Below are positions 19,501 to 33,727 of a stretch of DNA of 64,000 nt, piece by piece. How positions within the stretch are numbered: the first letter of the stretch is position 1; every line of letters begins with the position of its first letter. This DNA comes from Hybos culiciformis. Taxonomy: Eukaryota > Arthropoda > Insecta > Diptera > Hybotidae. Location: contig OZ023273.1 in NCBI GenBank assembly GCA_964007475.1, forward strand, positions 113,445,812 to 113,509,811. Reading direction: 5' to 3'. Made by a program: the position numbers and the translations under genes. Below the pieces are notes generated by a model. That model made no database searches. It was not told the origin of the DNA and worked only from the letters and a program-made list of their open reading frames with translations.

Positions 19501-22500
19501 TTTTTTAATTTTTTTCTAAATTAAAATTTTTCATGGTTTCTTACTATCCACTTATTTTGGTATTTATTATGAGAAGAAAATGAATAAATCTACGGTTGCT
19601 GCTTTATATAAATTTTTTTAAGAAAACAGAAAAAATGGCAAAGTAAAAACAGAAAATTTAATTGAATTTTTTTTTTGAAACAGACATTCTTCATTAAACT
19701 ACAATTCTATAGATAATGACAATAATTATACTAATTTGGTTAATACGGATTCATTGGAAGAACATTTCAAATTTATCCGTATAATCATTAGATAATAAAA
19801 AAAAATATTCTTAATAACCGACCCGAAGCTTAAATATTTTTATATATTGGAAAAACATGAATTAGTTAAATAAGTGAAACTATAACGAAGGCCTATTGAA
19901 AAATATAAGTAATAAGGTGGGGAGCTTGGTTTTCAACTATCACTTTAAAATTTATATAGTTCTTCACTAAATTTTTGTATTAAAATTCACAACTTAAAAA
20001 TTTTGAAACAGTTTTCTAATTTTCGACCAAAATAAATCTAAAATTTGTAGTAGAGCCAATTCAAAGTTATAATTAAAAATTTAAACCGAGGTATAATGTA
20101 AGTGTTAAAATTTTAAATCTCTTAACCATTACGTTTTTCATTTTCCTGTATATATATAAACTTGTATAATTATAAATTATTTTTCATTTCGCTTGTAAAA
20201 ATATAGGGGAAAAAAAAATAAATAAAATAAGGATAAGACCAACGGAGGGGACATTCAGTTTCGATTGTAACAAAAATAAGGAACTACGTTCCAAAAAAAA
20301 TAAATAAATAAAAATAAATTAACAAAATAAATAAATAAATAAAGAAACGAATTAAAAACCAAATAAGAACAAAAAAAAAAATAAATAAAATGTTGTGGCA
20401 AAACTTTAAACATTCATCAGAATCTTTTTTTCATCCCCGAGTTCTTTTTTTTTTTTAAATTATGACGAGTGCTTGTGAAAAGATAATATTCATTTGTTTA
20501 TGTTTCTTTTTTTCCTTTTTTTCTATTGTTTACTTTAGTTTTTATATATATAAATATGTATTTAGAAACAAGATAATTAGAAATTTGAATTATATCATCA
20601 CTTGGGTTTCCATATTTATCACATCCTATGAAAGCATATAAATCTTCTCTTTTATAGCAAAAAAAAAAAAAAAATTAATATTTTTTTACATGTTCTTTAA
20701 TTCTGCTACGTTTTAACAAAAAAATTTTTTAAAATAAATTTCCTTTTTAAGTGGGTGTAAATAGTTATATACATACCTTAAATAATAATTTGAGGGACCA
20801 GGACAAAAAATGTCGGGCAAAGAATGAATTAATTTTTTTTTTCTTATTTCGCATTATTATAACGTACTCTCATGTTTTTAATCCTTAACCTTAACTCACT
20901 GCATATACCATCAATATAATTTCTTATATGCGTTGAAGCTAATATAATTAAATTTTTAAATTTTAAAATCCATTTAATATTAAAATTTTATGAAATTTCT
21001 TTGCATATTTATATTATATTAATATAATATACATAATGTATTTTTTTTTTCATGTTTTGCAGCTACATCTATCTACACTATACAAAAACTATGTACAACA
21101 CAATATGTAAGTGAAAGAAAAAGTTTCAAGAAATGGCTTTCAAAGTGGTTTCTGGGTTTGAACAGAATTTCTGACAAATGATGATTTATGAAAATCTTTT
21201 CTTTTTTTTTAATAAAAATTATGTTTTTATTTGATTATAACTTTAAGCTATATGTATATTGTATGTATTGTGTTTTCTTCTCTTCCTGATTTAGTTTGAG
21301 CATATAGAGAAAATATTTGAATTTTTCTTGTTATTAAAATAATTTATTTTTTTTTTGTAAAGTTTTGTGAATTTAGAAATATTATGTATTACAGTTATGT
21401 TCTTTTTTTTTTGTAAATACATATACTTAGCAAATATTTTTAAGAATTTCAAACATATGAAAATTATATTTTAAAACATAAATATGCAGATGTTTTTTGT
21501 AAAGACTTTAGGGTATTGGCTTTTATTGTATATATAAAGTTATACGTATATTTCTTATTTAAAGTTATATATTCGACAATTTAGGACAATGTATAACTTA
21601 CAAATTGGATGTTTGTACAATGAATTTCAAGCAAAAATTGTATAATTTATGTTTATTACAAAAGTCTTGTACTGAAAATAGTTTAAATTTTTTTAGTATG
21701 CATTTATGTTCATTATTTTAAAATTAGGAAATTAATTTATTACGTAAAATTTTGTAAAATTAAAATCACAAAACTAAGATATAATTCTTGAATTATCAAT
21801 CAGTTAGTCTGACAGAGATTTTCAAATGGGATTCGTTATTTACGTTGTTCGCTAAACGTATTGGCACAAAAAAATATAAAAAAAATAAAATATATTATAA
21901 AATGTTATTAATATGCATTATTTTGGCCTACAATAAGTATAGAGCCAATGTGTGACTTTCATTTTATTGAATTTCATGATATTTTTGTGTATTTATGTAG
22001 AACGTATATATTTTTCTTTTCCGTTTTTGTCTCTTGTCTGGAATTTTTATTTCTCTTTCGGTTTTTTTTTTTTTTTTCAAATTATCCTTGAATATTTTTG
22101 AAAATAAATGAAAATACCATAATAATCCCCAAAAAAATATTCCAATAAAATCTCTGACTTTATTCTCATATATATAGGTCAATAGGTCAATTGCAGGCAG
22201 ATAATCATATATATGTATAAATTTTGTTAACGATAGGTTTCATATAAAATTAAGAATAGTACGAAATAAAATATTAAATACAAAAACGATAGTGCGATAA
22301 AAGTGGTTTTAAATTAACTTAATGTCTTGTTAGTTATTAATTCTACTATAATTTTATTAAATATAATATTTATAACTTATGTATTAAATAAATTATTTTA
22401 TTATTTATTTCTTTTTGCAATGAAATAGACTTGAGCATAACGTTCTACCCTATATTAAGTTTTTTCTGTCTACAGATATATATAAAGTATTTTTATATAT

Positions 22501-23632
22501 AGACGAAAACATTATAATAAAAAACACTTTATATACGTTTTATATTATTTAATATATATGAAAATTTTGGTATTTCTTCAACATGTATAAAACCTACTTA
22601 CTGAAAATATTTTTATTTCATTTCCAGCAATTATTATTATTTTTGAAACATGATTATAATTAACCCATAAAAATTCTGTGTACTATTACTAAGTTTTACA
22701 TTGAATTTTTTTTAAATAATTTTTTTTTAATAAAAGAAAGTTTTTCTTGTTTTAACTAAGGTTGTATTTTAATAGAAATATGTTCTACATATAGATATAT
22801 TGAATAATTTCATAAGGCTAAAAACAAATTATCGTTTGATAATGCAAGTCTATATATAGAATAATTACAAATTTAACTTATCTAAAGATGTGAAAATCAA
22901 ATTTTTAAGTTGATGCTTATTCTGAAAAAAAAAAAAATTAAAAAAATTATCAATAACACATTAGACGAAAATATGTATTATATTTGATTATCATAAAAGT
23001 TCATCAATTGAAAAATAAAATCTTTAAATAAATGAATTATTTACAACAAAATAATAAATTTTATTTTTATGTTTTTAGTTTTACCATTTATTTATTATAT
23101 TAATTTTTTATTCATTTATTTATTTTATTTTTTTTAATTTTTTTTTCATAAAAAAAAATATAATAAATAAAATATTAAATTTTTTTTATGAGAAAATATA
23201 TTAATAAATAATAAATAAAAAAAATTAATAAAAATTTATTCGACCTTGTAAAATGTGGAAATTATTATTATTATATTTTTAAAAGAAAATTTCTCTAAAT
23301 AATTTTAGTTTTTTTTTTTAAATACAAAAAAAAGAAAATAATATTTTTATTGAATGTATGAAAAAGGATTTTAAGGATTTTCATTTTTTGAATAATTTAA
23401 AAAAAATATTATCAAAAAATGAAACGAACATAATAATAATAATGTATATATGTATAAACTTAAAACCTTTTGAATACCTTTTTTTTATTATGGGAATAAG
23501 TATTAAAGAAAAAAAAACTCCAATATTTATATTTTCAACATATACAATGAAAACAGTTAAGCCTCTTTTAACACGGTTATTCTTAGAAGAAAACAAAATC
23601 GGTTCAACATAATTGGAGAATTTAATGAGATG
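16584..23632. other. long AT-rich non-coding stretch
   Basis: Seven kilobases of simple AT-rich DNA with short TAA/TTA microsatellites (about 18897-18919 and 19246-19266) and many poly-T and poly-A runs. No open frame here looks like a real gene, and no RNA gene or element end was recognised. Confidence 0.6.
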
Positions 23633-24172
23633 CACTGAAAAAAAAAAAATCGTTGGAAAATTAGCGACGTAAGAGCCAGTTATAGGGGTTATATCTAAAA
23701 CTGGTAGTATGTGCTCAAACTTTTGCATTTATTATTAAATACATAATAATTCGTCCAAAATATGTAGCAAATGAATTTTAGCAAATGAATTGTAGCAAAA
23801 CTTGCTATTCGAAAATTATAATTATTATTGCTTTTTTCTAGCGAAAAATAAGTTATAAAAATCTTCTTTTTTTTTTACAATATGAGTTTCTGAAATTTTT
23901 ATGACAAATATTGCTATAATCTTACGAACAGGTAAAAAGTAAAACTTAATAGCTAATTCTATTTTTCCTTGCTATCGACATTGTAAAACATGTACAGAAA
24001 ATATTACTGCCGAATTTTGTAAATTTTTGAAAATTTGTTCCTAGCTATAAAAACAATAAATCTAAAATTTTCGAGTAGTAACTTTTGCTATCCATTTTTG
24101 GATGAGTTATTATATATTTTTAATAATAAATGCATGATTTTCTAGTACATAATGCCAGAAAATAACGCAGTG
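23633..24172. repeat. dispersed inverted-repeat family, copy 1
   Basis: Starts CACTGAAAAAAA (23633) and ends CGCAGTG (24172). The left part (GCATTTATTATTAAA, TTCGTCCAAAATATG, TAGCAAA, CTATTCGAAAATTATAATTA) recurs inverted on the right (AAAATTTTCGAGTAGTAAC, TTTTTGGATGAGTTATTA, TAATAATAAATGCA). Similar sequence is found at 53.1-54.9 kb and 60.8-63.1 kb, so it is a mobile family. Ends of the CACTG type with long arms suggest a non-autonomous DNA transposon, possibly a composite here because a third, internal arm-like part (GTACAGAAAATATTACTGCC) is present near 24.0 kb. No coding capacity and no clear target duplication. Confidence 0.55.
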
Positions 24173-26505
24173 TAAAGTTAAATAACTGATTTTCCACTGA
24201 TTTTTTTTTTAAACTATGTGTATGTTGTAATTATAATGGACTAAGCTGTATTTATATACAATTTTCTTTAACCCATTTCTGGTCAATATTTTTTATTGGA
24301 TTAAACGAAAAAAATTAAATCCATCTAGGTTATTCATAACAAAATAATATTAACCGATAGAATTCTGCAGATTTTTTCATAATCTGAAAAATAAAAAACA
24401 AAATAAAAAAATTTACATATAATGTATTATGTTGCCATAAAAATGATAAAAACATTTCTAAAAATGTTATTGTTATTACTGTTCCAAATTTTTTTTTTTT
24501 TGTTGGCTTCAGACAAGCTCATTTCAATAATATAACGTAGCGCATATTAATATTAAAATTCATGATTATTAAATTGGGATATTCGAAAAATCGAAATAAT
24601 GTTTTTTAAAGGATTTTCAATAAAAGATAGAATATAAAGAGTTTTTAACTATTTTTTGTTTTTTTTTTTTTTTTTTGTGATAAATTATTATAATGAAAAT
24701 GCATTATAAATGAAAATTTAGAAAAAAAAAAAATAAATAAATGAAATAAAATAAGATATGAACTAAAAAACGATAAAATTTGCTAATATGCACGAAATGT
24801 TTCAAGTTTTTTTATTAATTTTTAAACATATTTGAATAGTATCGATAATACAACATATTGCTTATACAACAATAGTAAGGACAACTAAGCTATAGTTATT
24901 TGGTTAAGTTATATTTGTAAGCTATATATGTACACAAGTATATTTATGCAGAGAGGATACATTACCTAAAGTTATGTTATCTCACTCTCAAAGTGCCACA
25001 AAGTAAAGTTATGATATGTTAATCTTATGCAGAGTAAAATTGACACTATTTGTAGTAAAAGTTTACTTCACACAACTTTAAAAATAAGGCAGAACATACT
25101 TTTAGCAATTTCACCTTGGATTAAGTTATCCTTCCTTTTATGTACTTGGATTGGAAATTTTATTGTTATAGTAAAAAGAATCTTTAACAACATGCTAATT
25201 ACGAGAAAGAATAAAATAAAATATAAGTGTATGTACTGAAAACATTAAATTTCTCATATTTTCAAAGTATTAGAGATTTAAATGTTGACAAGATATAAAT
25301 TCCTAATCTATGTAATTTTCTGTATTCGTATATACATATATATATATATATATAGATATATTTATTTTTTTTAACTTTTAAATTTCTTTTATAATAAAAA
25401 TACGTATATAATTTTGATCCTGACCTTTTGTGAAGTCCTTGAAAACTTCAATTTCTTGATAATTTCATTAATATTCAACATCAGTTTTTAAATTTTCAGT
25501 ACAGGCCGTTTGGTTTGATTAAAAATGACAGTAATTGATGGTGGTGGGTGAATAAATTTTTTTTTTTTTGCTCTGCATAAAGTTTATAATTTTTTTTTTT
25601 GTTATGTTATATTATGCCTGTGTAGGAATTTTATTAATCTTAAAATAAAAGATTTTAATATAAATAACATTATAAAAAAAAAATCTTAAATTTTTTTTAC
25701 AATAAAAACTTTTTTTGTTGGTTATACTTATATATATACAGTATAATAGTATGTATCTTTTGTAGAAGAGAATTGAAAAACCATGAAAAGACAAGGTTTA
25801 AGAGGAATTAATCGAGGATTTTTATAATTCTTTTAATTAGCTCTGGTTTAATTTCTAATCGATTAATGGATTATAATGAGTTAAAACCGTATTAGAAAAC
25901 GCAGGTTATAAAGAAACAAACCTTTAAAATGAAAGTTAATTTAGACAATTAGACAGTGGAAGAAATTTGATCTTTTCGTCGGCTTGAAGCAAGAAAACTT
26001 TTCTTGAAGCTTGAAGGAAGACAACGAATGTAAGAATTAAATCACTGGAACTAAAAAAGTACAGCGGGATTCTAATTTGTAAATGTGATAGTTTTGCGAG
26101 TAAATTACGTGTCAGAGGTATTTTGATAATTCTTGATAAGCATAAAATATCAGAATTTCAAAAAATTATTATTCATTTTATAAATTTAAGGTTTATTTAT
26201 TTTATTTAATTTTTTTTTTTTTTTGCAATAATTTCCGCATTCATTTTCCAAAAGTTTTTAATTTGCTTCAACAAAAAGTTAAAAAATTTATTTTAATTTT
26301 AATATTTTTTCTGGCGTTATGAAAAGTTTCTGCCCCATTATAATAAATACAAAAGTGTTAAAGAGAAACATAAATAAAAATTTTTTTTTTTTTAATTTTT
26401 ATTTAAAAAAAAATATTTGGTTTATTTTATTTATATTTATTAAATTTTTGTTTTATTGTTGATACTTTTTTTTTTTTTTGATAATAATATTTAATAGAAT
26501 GAAGG

Positions 26506-26506
<1 letters not shown>
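24173..26506. other. AT-rich non-coding stretch
   Basis: No gene seen. Slightly less AT-biased patches at about 24840-25130 and 25970-26120 hold no recognisable product. Confidence 0.55.

Positions 26507-26576
<70 letters not shown>
26507..26576 (+). repeat. (TA)35 microsatellite
   Basis: Seventy uninterrupted bases of alternating T and A. Self-complementary and likely polymorphic. No other role visible. Confidence 0.95.
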
Positions 26577-26578
<2 letters not shown>

Positions 26579-29500
26579 GTATATAAAATCAGCAATGATT
26601 TGATTATAAAAATATTTATATAATATTGTATACTACAATAATGCTATATAATATACCTAGTTAGGTTATTAAATAGAGAATTTATTTTAAATGATCGAGT
26701 GACATGAGGAACAGATAATGCATAAAATGCATAGTATGCATAAGTAGATAGTATAGTATCTATGTTAAGTTCTGTCATGATGAGCAAGGATTTGGGAGCT
26801 TGATTTATGGAATTTTAAGTACAACAAGTAGGAATTTAAGAAATACGTCTAATGAAAAAATAATTATTGTATTACAGTCAGCAGTTATGATGTATTTGAG
26901 TCAAATTCCCAATGTAGACATTTGAGACGATTTCAGTACATTTTCTTCTCGTGCAATTAATAATATTCATAATTTTATTTTTTTTAAATAAATTTCTTTT
27001 TTCAATAATTGACAAAAAATCAATTATTTTTGAATAATTTTTGTCACAAATTAATTTATTTATACCTTTATACGTATAGTTAAACCACAATTTCATGAAA
27101 AATAATTGGCCTTTTACATTATGGACATTATAATAAAATCAATGATAAATTATAATAAAATAAGAATTATTATTGTCGCAAAAAATTCAGATAATAATTG
27201 TCAGAACGTCAGGAAAATTCTTTAAATGGATAATAAGCATTAACTCTATCTAAGTAATCTACAATCCGAAATTATGTTTCTTTAAATTACATCATTAAAT
27301 TTTCATATTAAAAAGTATGTTGTAAAAATGAGCCCACAGTACGACAATCCTTGTTCATCATTTCTCATAATTAATTGAAATTCCAAAATTTCTCTAAAAT
27401 AAGGCAAAAATAAACATAACCTTAATATTTCTTAAGGAATAAGAAAAATATTTAGAAGCTCGGAACCATATTTTCATCATTTTCCAAAAAATATGTTTAT
27501 TCCAAAAATACAAAACCGCTATTAGCCTTAAGTAAAGTTCGACAAAAAAAAAATTGACGACCTTAGGGTCATTAAAAATATATTCTTTGACATGAAAATT
27601 GTTTTTTCCGTGTATATTTAAATTTAATAAATCAATATTTTTTTAATGATGAGTTTTTTATTGCTTTATTTAATAAAAATTCATGTAATGCATAAATGCA
27701 ACAATTTTTTAATAATATTCAGTATTCAGAGTGTGCAACGTAATGAATATTTATTTTTATACATATATAAGACAACAACAAAAAAAAATGGTTAAAAATA
27801 AATATTAATGCAAATTACAAACAAGCAGCTCTCAAGGATGTAAAGAAAAAAAAGCAAAGGACTGCAAATACATAATTTTTCCTAATTAATGGAATATTTG
27901 TATTTTTTTGCGACATGTTATGCACAATTATGATAATATGATGAACTTAAATTTATTTATTTTTTTGTTAATAAATATTTATTCACTGTATTGATAAATT
28001 TTGTTTTGCATTCCCATAACAGCATCAAAAATTGTAATTAACTATCAGTGAGAAGCTTAACCTATATAAAAGAATTCAAAAATTTGATTAAACCTATGTG
28101 TATGTGTTCGCTACTATTAAGAAACAACATAAGCGTAAATGTATGTTATCTGTATCTCCTACTATATACTACGTATATATAGAAATATATATTAAAAGTG
28201 ATCTTAATTTTGAATTCACGTCAACTAATAATTACAGTTGAAAGCTCTAATGAGCAGATTATAAATATTTTCATATGTACCAATATTATTTACTCTTTTG
28301 ACGAAATTTCAATATTCTATACATATTTGAATAAAACTTATACTCAATTTCATTAAAATCATTTCCCTAAACATAAAATGAATAATTAAATTAATATGCA
28401 ACATAGAAGTACATAATTTTCAAATAAAAATGAAGAATTCAATTCTCATGTCTCCTTTAATATCTTCAAATGAAATTATAATTTAATGCATAATACTATA
28501 AATTTTTTATATACATATTAATGTAAAATATACATATAATGTATAATGTACATTGTGAGCAAATTTATATACATAAAAATGTTTAATTCACTTCTAGTTT
28601 GTAAAAAAAAAAAATATTATGTACATTCAGTCATTCATTCATATATTCAAGGAAGAGACATTTTTTAATGAGGCGATAATGATGAATTTCATTAAAAGTT
28701 CTTTCCCCCTGTAGTTTGACATTATCATGCACTTTCCATTTAAAATTATTATTAAATGAATTTTTGAATATATTTAATAAAAAGATTTTTTGATTTTTTT
28801 CTAGAATAAGGTTTAAAATTTTTTTAGTAATTTGAAACATTTCACTCATAGCTTTCATTTCATGAATTTAATTTTTGTTATTGGTATAGTCATACATAAT
28901 AAACCTATAATTGTGCCATTATTTCTTATGCAAATGAACTCTGCAATAATATCGTCAGTTTGGAATAGGATTTCTTGTTAGTACAGATTTTCATTTTCAA
29001 TATCAGTGTGAATTTCTAAGGTTTAATTTTCTCAAATGCACACTTTTAAGTTTTTATATACAAACATTATTATATCGTTAAAGTATAAATTATATGGAGT
29101 AAACAAAATAAGTTTATTAGCTAGTTTTTTTTTTTTTTTTTTGATTATTTCAAAAATTTATATAAACATTCATTCAACATTTTATGTTTTTTTGAAATGA
29201 AATTTTATATTTTTTTTATTTGATGCAAACCTTTTTCAATGAAATTATATATTGTTTATGAGCGAAGTCTGCAACAAATTAGTTATGCAAGAATTAAAAT
29301 TTATAAATACCTAAAGCAAAATCTTTTAGTAAATAATTTATAAAACGCACAGAGCACATGTGTGTGTATTTGTTCTTTGCACTCAATATATATATGGAAT
29401 TTTAAAACATAAATTCAGGAACAAAGCACTTTTCAATTGAAATCAATTGGAAGGATATAGCACACTTCGGTTAATTTTTTATTCTAAATGAACTTGAATT

Positions 29501-32500
29501 TACATTTTATTTTTTGTTAAATCTTACTTGAGGGTTTTCTTTAATCAGAAAATACATAAGAAATTTATATAATTTTTGAGTAGTATTTTGAACATTGTTG
29601 TGAAAATTCTAATGAAATTGTATACTCGCCACTAAGCCAGTTTTTTAATAGTTATGCAATTTAACTTAATTGCGTTATTTAAGTTGAATTCTTTATTATT
29701 TTACATTTTTGTTAAGAATTATATTTAAAACTCCTTTGAAAAAAAAAACAAACATTAGAATTCTCTATAATTTCATAATTATTACCAGTATCAGATTGTT
29801 CTTAAATTTTATTCGGATGAAATTCATTTATCATTATTATTACAAAAAAGTTCTTTGAATTTAATTATTTTGGGATTTTAATTACTATAATTTTTTTTTT
29901 TTTAGTTTTACATACATACATATAATTCTTTTATATTTCAATTTTATCATGTTAGTATATGAATTATTCATGCTTTGAAAAATGCATTTTAGAATCTTTT
30001 GCATAACATCTGAGAAGATTAATTTTTATTTTTAATTAAAAGAAAATTATTATATTTTTAATTAGCACGCTTTCACTTTGGTTGTTTTTTTTTTTTTTAG
30101 GTTTATGAATCGTATATATATAATATGTGTAGATACTTTGTTCCAATGAGCACTGTGGTGTCATAAGTCATAATAGAGCTAAGTCAAAATGAAGATTTAT
30201 ATATATAATTGAAATAATTTTTACAATTCAAATTAAAGTTTATAAGTATAGGAATTTATTCTTTAAAAAAAATTGTTGAGATCATTTTTGGCATGTTAAC
30301 TGGTTAAAATGTGCGAATAAGGTCGATATTTAATTTCCAGAGCAGGAAATAAATTTGATTTTTTTTTTTTTCATTTCAAAAATCTAAAGTCAAAGTCAAA
30401 TAATTTGACATATTTTGTGAGTTTGAAATAGGAATAATTATGATATTTTTGGGATTTTTAATTAGTTTTCTTCTCTCTATATAATTTTATGGTTAAAACA
30501 AAAGGACAAAAGCTAAAATTTAAATGAAAATGCAATTTATAGAATTTTCAAAGGAAATGAAATTAACAGCTTGGCTGCCATAAGTACATAATGCTAATTT
30601 CTTCTTTGTCTGGTTTTACTTGACAGTAAGAATTTCGTTGAAAATATTGTAGTTTGGTTTTTTTTTTAAACTATAAGTGTTCGATTGTACTTTGTTTAAG
30701 CATATTTACTTTTGATAATTTAATACGGATTGTCCTGCATTAAAATTTTACTAAAATTCCTTCTATTTTTATATATTAAATGCAATAGAATGATAATATT
30801 GATAATAATGAGATATTCCGAAACAAATTTTTTTTTTTTTTTTGAATTAAATTAAAGTTTATTTTTATTGTATAATTCATTGGGAAAATGCATTATGTAA
30901 GTATTTATATAATAAAAGAAAATTTCCAACGAGTCTCTTTTATCTGTGAACATACTTAGTGAAAAACACAATATGTGTGTGTATATGAAGTGTAAATACT
31001 TTCCTGCTAAACAATATTGACAAGATTATAATGAAAAAATTGCATAAGTAATGATATTATATGTTTTTTTCTATACTTTGTTGAAGTAGAAAATATTAGG
31101 ATTATCTTTTATTCCTGATGTTTTAATAAGGCTATAATGTTGGTTTTATATGACAATAACAGAGCATAGTATTTTCATTAAAACATTTTTTTTTATTACA
31201 TATTGTGAAAGAATAATGAATAAAATGTACATATATAACGTGCGTTACTAAAGAAATTTCTTATGTATATTTTTATGATAATTACTTTTCATTTCAGGTA
31301 TATTTATTTATGCGATTGGTATTCTTTTTTTTTAAGTTATTGAATGAATAAAAAAAGGCTTAAAAATCGATGCAATGGACAAATATGATTAGATCATAAT
31401 AATGTTAAAAATGTAATCTTATTTATAAGTAAAAGATAAAAAATTATATTCGATGTTTAAAATTCTTCGTTGCGTTTGTCAAATTCAAAAGCCTACCGAT
31501 GCAGTTACAAGTTTAAGGTACCTTCAATGATAGATTATTTAAATTTGAACCATAATGATAGTAAAATGAAAATAAATGATTATATATTTGAAGTTGTTTA
31601 AAGTTTCAGAAAAATAATAATAAAATATTATATAAATTTTGAAGTAGCTATAATATATATATAAAATTAGTAACATAGTTATTATTTTATTAAAAAAAAA
31701 GAAGAAAAATATTAATAATAAATATATTCTCGAATTGAAATATTTCCTAAATTAGCCCCTTCAAAACTGCAATACCTACTTAAATATTGAAATAAAAATT
31801 ACTTTTTCTTTAATCATTTATTGAAAAAAGAAAAATATTTTATTATTATTTTTTTAATTAAACTCTCAACATTGAGTGCATTTCAATATTTCAAATTATC
31901 CCATATATTTTTTTCTACAAAAAAAAAAACCTTTATTATTATTATTTGCAATATTTATTCATCAGAAAATGGCAATAATATATTCAATGACCCAAATAAT
32001 TTTTATATTTTGATATTAATTTTTATTTATAATTGACTTATATTATGAAAAACATAACATATATTTAATAGGTATAATACTAAAAAAAACATAATAAATT
32101 TCATTCTTCATTCATATTTATAAATATATGTAAAATGATATTATATACATACAAATTGGCATTAATCAATATTGAAATATTATTTTTGAATTATTATTAT
32201 AACATATATAGTTATATAAAAAAAAATTAATTTAAATTATTCTTTAAAGATTTTATTTTACTTCATTGTACCTTATACTACCTACTTTGTTTGTGCTTTT
32301 AAAGTTTTATTTTGATCTAAAAATTCCAATAATTATAAAATAATCTAAAATAATAATAAGTACATACTAATTACTAAATTTAAATTTTGCTTAACATTTC
32401 TGTTTAAGAATCTTATTCTGTTTAAAAATTATATAATAATTATTTACAACTTTATTCGTAGTAAGTAAATGGTAAGTCATAAAGTCACTGGGGGTTAATT

Positions 32501-33727
32501 TCTACATATCAACAAAGAGTATGTATATCATAGAGGATTCAGTCTCATACAAAAAATGTACAAATTAAAAAAATGAGACAAAAAATCTTAAATCACCACC
32601 CGATGAGCTTATATATTTATTTTTTTTCGAGAATTTCGCTATTATATATACTCTCTTTGATATGAGACAAATAAAAAGAAAATCAATAATAAAGTTTTGA
32701 TTATGGAAAAACTGGGAATTATTTCATGGGATTTATTATGAGAGAGAAATTTAATAATTTTATTAAATTTTTCAAAAGTTTTATTTTTATTTTTTATTTT
32801 TATATTTTTCTTTAAACATAAAATTTAATGTAAGAACATTAAGATTATGTTTTTTTTTTCTTTTAATCTGAGATATTGAGTTCTTAATCATCAATAAAAA
32901 AAAATTTTCCATCAATAATGGACAATAATGTTACTTTTCAATTTAGTCCAATTTTAAAAGAAGAAAAATTCATTTGGAATTTATTGTTAATATACGAACG
33001 ATGAAAGCTTAAGGGTTTGTCGTTAAAATTTATTTTTAGTATTATAAAATTTTACCAAATAATGGGCATTTTTTTATTGAAAATTTTTACCAATATACGG
33101 GTCTCCTCAAAAACTACATTATAATAATATGCGAAAGTCTTAAAAGATTTGTGTGTTTAAATTTTTAAGGTATGAAAGTATTCATTAAAGAACCCGGTCG
33201 TATTTCAACATATTGTTTAAGCTCTCTTATTTAAGTAACAAAAGTTTAAAAATATATGTGCGTACATATTGTGATCATTTCCAAAATACCTTGATATAAA
33301 ATAGACTTATTATACAATATTGAATTTTATTAGACATTCACATATAATATTTAAAAGCTTTAAGATTTATATATTTATAGCATAATTTTTTTTTAGCAAT
33401 ATGAACTAGAGTGGATACGTCAAGATAAAATATTAAGGATATTTTTAGGGTTCATAAAAAAAAATCATAATCATTTCTCGGTCTTGTAATTTTTGGTCAT
33501 TCTAAATACTTTGAAAGTAATATCCATAATTTTTATTTTTATAGATACTTAGTGAAAATAATGATACGAAAAATTGAATAACTACTGTGCGATAACTGGA
33601 ATATATAGTGGTCTATTGTATTTAGTGTTATTATAATGTGCGACATTTATATCAGATTTGTTTGTTCATAATAGAACTTTTATCTTCTTTAAGCTCATTA
33701 GTATATATATAGATTATAAAATTTGAG
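26577..33727. other. long AT-rich non-coding stretch
   Basis: Seven kilobases without a supported gene, RNA or element. Open frames are short and composed of codons expected from random AT-rich DNA. Confidence 0.6.

Noticed and set aside
23358..23728. Open frames on both strands (84 and 115 codons)
   Set aside because: Phe/Ile/Lys/Asn-dominated composition expected of random AT-rich DNA, overlapping each other and the start of a repeat copy, with no motif.
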